Below, one piece after another: positions 59,701 through 64,000 of a stretch of 64,000 nt of DNA. Every line of letters starts with the position of its first letter. Position 1 is the stretch's first letter. Both the position numbers and the translations under genes were made by a program. The DNA is from Erythrophleum ivorense (taxonomy: Eukaryota; Streptophyta; Magnoliopsida; Fabales; Fabaceae), in NCBI GenBank assembly GCA_026724425.1, contig JAIUCV010000001.1, positions 16,474,556 to 16,538,555 on the forward strand, in the 5' to 3' direction. The notes under the pieces are model-generated. The model was not told the DNA's origin, did not search any database, and was given only the letters and a program-made list of their open reading frames with translations.

Positions 59701-60857
59701 GAGAAATAGGCTTTTAAATAACATTATGATATCAAACTATGTAACTATGTGATGTATACATCATGTAGACCTTTAGACACATGTAAAAGTATGGGGACAT
59801 GATGTATGTATCCATTTTGGAACTAAATGAATGAATATATAGATTTTTTCCACTTATGAGTTATGACATTCATGTATATAAGTGTGGGTGATATAGTGAG
59901 ATTAAGCTCCATGATGATTCAAACTATTTGGCATGCTTCCCTAGGCTGTGTTTGTGCTATGAGACATGCTCAAGTGGCTATGGAATGAGAAAGGAATCAT
60001 TTGGTGCATTATGAACCCACTTTGAATCTTAAAAGTGACCAAAACTTGAGCTAAACCACAAACTGACCAAATGGACAAATTTTCTCATGAAATTTGGCAT
60101 GAATATAGGTCTCATCTAGAGCTTTTCACACAACTAAAGAGCACCTAATTTGAAACTTTAAAGACTTTATTATGATTTTTCAATGTTGAAAAAATTTTAT
60201 TGAAATGGTAATAGCATTGTTCATATGATTAGTTTCTTTTTCTATGTCATTTGAAAGCCAAATGATATCTAATACTCATAAAATTTTATAAGAATAAACT
60301 AGACAAGATAAAATTTTTGTAGAACTTAATAGCACCCTAATTAGAGGTCTGTAAAAGGAAAATTGAATTTTTAAAGTTGCATGATAGTACCAGTAATGCA
60401 TCTCGACCTTTGGTACTATTCTATCAATTTTTGTGGGTTAAATGCTTCTATTTTGGTCTGGAATTATTTTTGTTATTAGTTAACATCTAGATCTTTTTAG
60501 AAAGCTATCATATGCATAATTTTGATTTTAATTTTTCTAGAATTAGATATGAATTTCCAAAATTCACACCAGAAACTTATGACAACAACCCAAGAGCAAA
60601 TCTAGTTTTTAGTGAAGCTTGGTTCAAAATCCAAGTTGCATGAGATGGAAATTTGATGTTTTTGAATTGTATGGATATGTTATAGATAGAGAATGACAGT
60701 GATGAGTTTATGTGATCCATGGAACATAAGATGAATTTTTAAAGCCTTACGTAACACAATTTAAAGTAATTAAATATATTTATTTCCATGCAAAGTGTGT
60801 GAAGCCAAGCAATTGAAATGGGAATGAAAGGCTAGTAGAGTATCGTATTACACAAAG

Positions 60858-61800
60858 AAGGGTAGAATTGCTACTCTAAGGAGTCACAACCTGATACTAA
60901 GCAAACTTCCAATTCTTGCATTAAAAGTTCCTCTTCTCAAGCAAAAACTTCCAAAATTACTCCATCAAGTTAAATTGTCTAGAACATCATATTAGGCAAC
61001 AATATAAATAACTAAGGCATTTATTAACTCAACTCAACACATAACCTAAACTTAACATGCTTTAGGACTTCCATAAGTAAACTTTAAGTTTCTAAATCAT
61101 ACTTCTACTTTCTAGACTTTACATTTGACCATTTCTTAGTCTATTATATACAATTGCAATGTTTAATCTAAGCTAAAACTCATACTAGTTAGTTAGCATT
61201 TTTTTTTTCCAAATTTTCCTTTCTTAGGCCAAAATTTAAGACTTTCATTCGATGGAACTTCTCATACATATCAAGCTTTCTAAATTCCTTATATAGTCCA
61301 AAAGAACACTTTAAATGTTTATATGCTCTAGTTTATCCATTAGCATGCATGACTCAAATTCAAAATTGCACAATTAGGGAAGTTCACTTTCATGGGTTCT
61401 AGATTCATTTTCACAACCTATTCTTAGGATCATATATAACTCATACTGGCAGCCACAATATAACCCAAAGCATCAAATCCCTAATCTTTCATCAAGTATA
61501 GCAAATTTTCAAGAAAGCACGATCCTAGCAAATTTGCATCATATAATCTCAAAAGCATCCCTAAATTACTCATTTAAACCTCTAACTACATAATTCAAAA
61601 CAATTCATACTTAATCACAGCCCACATCACCAACCCACATGCTCAATGTCCACAAATGAAAGAATTTCCATCAAACCCAATTAAAACTACATCTAACTTA
61701 AGTGTTCTTATTCTTAATTTCCACTTACAACCATAGAAAATAACATGTCTCAAAAACCATTATATTTACCAAAAATTAAAGCTTTTGAAGGTTCAAAAAT
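60858..61800. other. Continuation of the minus-strand LTR-like sequence, no gene
   Basis: AT-rich, rich in short direct motifs, with no ORF above 60 codons and no domain. It continues 53765 across the nested solo LTRs. Confidence 0.5.
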
Positions 61801-62092
61801 TTCAAGTTTTTAGGCCACCAAAATTCATGGAAAAGCTTAGGAAAGTTACCTTAATTCTTTTGATCAAGTTCTCTCATTAAGATGAGCATACTAGGGAACG
61901 CGACCAGCCACCAAACTTTAACTTTTCAAGATGAAAATCACATCAATTGAAAGCTTTTGAGAAGAGGAAGAAAGTTTATAAGTAAGGGAAAATCTATAAG
62001 TGACTAGAACATACCTAAAATTCATGATAAAATTTCTTTTCTCTTTTTTTCATTTTCTCCTCCATTTTTGCCTAAATTTTCAAACCTTCCTC

Positions 62093-62117
62093 TTTCTCTC
62101 TCTCTCTCTCTCTCTCT
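62093..62117. repeat. (TC)n microsatellite
   Basis: About 12 dinucleotide units. On the minus strand this is a (GA)n tract in the leader-like part of the LTR. Shorter GA runs stand at the same place in element 2 (about 32107 and 39729) and at 62783. Confidence 0.9.
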
Positions 62118-62439
62118 TAGCTTCTAGTGCATTAGGTTTGGAAGGGAGAAGGAGGAGACAAGATAGACAAGTTAAGTGCACATCTTCTAAGGCATGAAAT
62201 TTTTTTTGGACAAATTTTGCCCTTTATTTAAATTTTTCTTTGATTTAACCTATAAATTCCATATTTCTATATTATTCTACTAATTTATTTATTTTATTTA
62301 CTCTCATATTTAGTAAAGTAATTTTCTTAGGTCCTTAGTTGTAACAACCAGTAAAAAGAGGAAAAAAGAAAAGAAAGAAGAAGAAAAGAAGAAGAGAAAA
62401 GCTGAAAATTTTTGAGGGGCTGAAAATTTTCTAAGTCTG

Positions 62440-62680
62440 CTGGCTACAGCCTAGCTATAGCGAATGTACCTTTTCGCTATAGCGAGAAATGGTCTAGCTA
62501 TAACGAGAGTGCCTTCTCGCTATAGCAAAAATGCTTCTAGCTATAGCGAGTGCGGGCATCCCATACAAAAACCAAAGCGTAGCTCGCCGTAGCGCGTGCT
62601 GTAGCGAAGGCAGGGGTCTGGGACTGATACGAGCTCGCCGTAGCGATGGTTATAGCTCGCTATAGCGAGGGTTAGTCCGG
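62440..62680. repeat. Cluster of CGCTATAGCG-type palindromes
   Basis: Repeated ctagctatagcga, cgctatagcgag, tagctcgccgtagcg and related forms, about ten in 240 bp. The core GCTATAGC equals its own reverse complement. Counterparts at 26228-26450, 31815-32000 and 39415-39625 are more decayed. Confidence 0.88.
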
Positions 62681-63155
62681 AAAAGCATGAAAAAAGAGGA
62701 TTTGACCTATTAAAACACCCCAATCCATTTCTTCTTCTTCTAACCGACTTAAGCTCCCTCTAAGATAGAGAAAATGGCAGAGGAGAGAGAGAGAAGCCTA
62801 GAGAAGCAAGGAAGAGTAAGAGAAAGGTAAGAGTTACATGGTTTCTCTCCTTAGAATATTGTTCCTCTCCCTTTGCCATCTCTTCCTATGGTTTTGATTA
62901 TGGAAGTAGCTAGGTTTTGAGTTTGGTTCAGAAGAGGGAGAGTGGAAAACCACTCTTGAGGGAGGTTAGAAGTCATGTAGCCTCTTTTTCTTGATTCCCT
63001 TTCTTGAGAGCTTGAGAGAGGAAGGGGTAGATGGTGAAGTTCTAGTGAGAGAAAGAACCCTTAGCTCTTATATGCTTAGTAGGGTTACTAGAAAGAAATC
63101 CCTAAATTCATGAATAAAGTATTAAGAGTGTAACTCCATGTTCTTGTGTGTTTAG

Positions 63156-63245
63156 GCTCAAGAGAAGCACTCCCATCTAATGATGATAGTGAAACCCACA
63201 AGGGAGGAGACAAATTGAAAGGGAAAGTTGTGAATAGCTAATAAG
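63156..63245 (+). other. 90-nt exon-like block of the LTR (best copy)
   Basis: Bounded by TGTGTTTAG on the left and AAG|GTAGCTCTC on the right. Purine-rich in its second half (aagggaggagacaaattgaa), as exons with splicing enhancers often are. It has no open frame. Equivalent blocks: 8172-8261, 20788-20874, 26927-27016, 32639-32728, 40263-40352, 57061-57151, 59005-59094; minus strand 44040-44128 and 48866-48952. Confidence 0.5.
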
Positions 63246-63399
63246 GTAGCTCTCTCCACTTTTTTTCATGTATAAGATGTGTGCTTACATTGTCTTGCTT
63301 GTGTGTATGTATGTTTGGAACCATGAAAAGTATGTTAGCATGATGATGTCTCATGTATTTCAATGATGTTTCATGTGGTTTCTTGAGTTTGCTTGAGTA

Positions 63400-63595
63400 T
63401 GAAAATCCAATAACCCTTTAGCCATGGTGAGGATGAGCCAAAAACCCTCAAGTTGGTTGAGACAAGGTAAAGAGTCTCCCAAAAGTGAGGTTAACTCCCA
63501 AAGAGCAAGGGTTGAGTCTAAAAACCTCTTAGAGAATGGGTGAGGCAAGTCCAAAATCCACAAGTGAGTAGGTGAGGCTAATCCATTTACTTGGC
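63400..63595 (+). repeat. LTR minisatellite, LTR 62340
   Basis: About six units of about 30 bp; the minus-strand ORF at 63360-63563 is its shadow. Confidence 0.8.
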
Positions 63596-64000
63596 AAGCT
63601 TTTATATGTTAGATATGGCCCACTCACATGTTGAAAATGTTTTTATATGTATGGCCAACTTAAATGTTGCAAATGCTTTTCTTATGCTTTCACATGTTCA
63701 TATGCCCATGCATACATTGTGAGACTTGTTTGCATACTTTGTGTGTATGATTGAATGAAAGATGAGCTATTGAGATTCTTTGAATCTCACTCCCCCTCTC
63801 CACCATCCAAACATACTAGGTGGACCAAGTGAGGCAAGAAATGGGAGCCACCAAGCTTAAAGCTAGGGAACTCAATGAAGAGATTGTAAAAGAGCTTCTT
63901 GTATTCATTTTGTAGCTAAGTCAAAGAATGTAAATTAATGATGTACATGATGTAGCACCTATGAATGCTTGTAAATCAATGTAATTACCATATATGTATG

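Larger units (their letters stand above)
53771..60852 (+). mobile_element. Plus-strand solo LTR, family A, split by solo LTR 55232; TSD CAAAG
   Basis: Starts tttaacattt (decayed TGTAACATTT) and ends ...cgtattaca, flanked by caaag at 53766-53770 and 60853-60857. Without the insertion it is about 3.45 kb. Donor-like AAAAG|GTGAG at 54436; acceptor ATCTAG ending at 59004; 90-bp block to 59094 with donor AAA|GTAGT; minisatellite at 59270-59450; degraded hairpin near 59583; third site CAAG|GTAA at 59634. Confidence 0.92.
51950..62339 (-). mobile_element. Minus-strand LTR-like sequence, interrupted by nested solo LTRs
   Basis: The two outer parts (51950-53770 and 60858-62339) carry, on the minus strand, the LTR signature seen elsewhere: a GA-rich leader with (GA)n and a donor-like TTTTAG|GTATGT (complement near 62014), and further on the hairpin tgagatttt-caatctca type (53372-53388), a ctaac branch-like motif and acceptor CATACTAG|GTGAAGG (complement at 53341-53350). 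Neither LTR terminus is clearly identified; 62340 is the start of another LTR insertion. Confidence 0.55.
62340..64000 (+). mobile_element. Plus-strand family-B LTR, cut by the window end
   Basis: Starts TGTAACAACC. It contains the best preserved palindrome cluster (62440-62680), GA-rich leader with donor AAAG|GTAAG at 62826, acceptor TGTTTAG ending at 63155, 90-bp block 63156-63245 with donor AAG|GTAGC, minisatellite at 63400-63595, hairpin at 63771-63789 and acceptor ATACTAG|GTGG at 63819. High CpG retention suggests it is the youngest copy here. Whether it is solo or the 5' LTR of an element is undecidable. Confidence 0.9.

Noticed and set aside
62000..62197. 65-codon ORF with a hydrophobic N-terminus resembling a signal peptide
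   Set aside because: The hydrophobic stretch is encoded by the (TC)n microsatellite and T-rich sequence.
1..64000. tRNA genes
   Set aside because: The only tRNA-like signals are 12-base primer binding sites after LTR ends; no cloverleaf was recognised.

Overview
This 64-kb window looks like intergenic repeat sequence from a flowering plant. I found no host gene, tRNA or rRNA. Almost every base belongs to long terminal repeats (LTRs), to two decayed Ty3/Gypsy chromovirus elements (Tekay/Del-like, with a chromodomain at the end of Pol), or to an old rearranged endogenous pararetrovirus (Caulimoviridae). The DNA is AT-rich and all coding regions are broken. I cannot name the species.

Layout, left to right. 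1-741: minus-strand LTR fragment. 750-10189: chromovirus element 1, with an internally deleted left LTR, decayed gag-pol and a complete 3.6-kb right LTR. 10190-17464: the 3' end of another element (internal tail, polypurine tract, right LTR), with a minus-strand solo LTR inside its LTR (12367-15239). 17465-29340: pararetrovirus copy 1 on the plus strand (Pol C-terminal tail, promoter-like TATA, movement protein, coat protein, zinc knuckle), split by two solo LTRs (19181-22805 and 26188-28970). 29340-46280: pararetrovirus copy 2 on the minus strand, joined to copy 1 as an inverted repeat. It is split by a minus-strand solo LTR (31628-45744), which itself holds complete chromovirus element 2 (31769-42200). 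46281-51056: AT-rich DNA and a minus LTR fragment, with a minus-strand solo LTR (46991-50485) between them. 51057-62339: a minus-strand LTR-like sequence interrupted by a plus-strand solo LTR (53771-60852), which is interrupted by another solo LTR (55232-58857). 62340-64000: start of a further plus-strand LTR that runs off the window.

Several insertions have perfect 5-bp target-site duplications, so the order of nesting can be read directly. Two LTR families dominate: family A, about 3.5-3.65 kb, and family B, about 2.8 kb.

The most interesting signal is inside the LTRs. Copies of both families and both orientations share one non-coding architecture: TATA box, GA-rich leader, splice-donor-like AAG|GTAAG, a purine-rich block of about 90 nt bounded by TTTAG| and |GTAGCTCTC, a minisatellite of about 30 bp, then a TGAGATT...AATCTCA hairpin, a pyrimidine tract and a second CTAG|G acceptor-like site. 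I infer that these very long LTRs may carry a spliced leader; this is untested.
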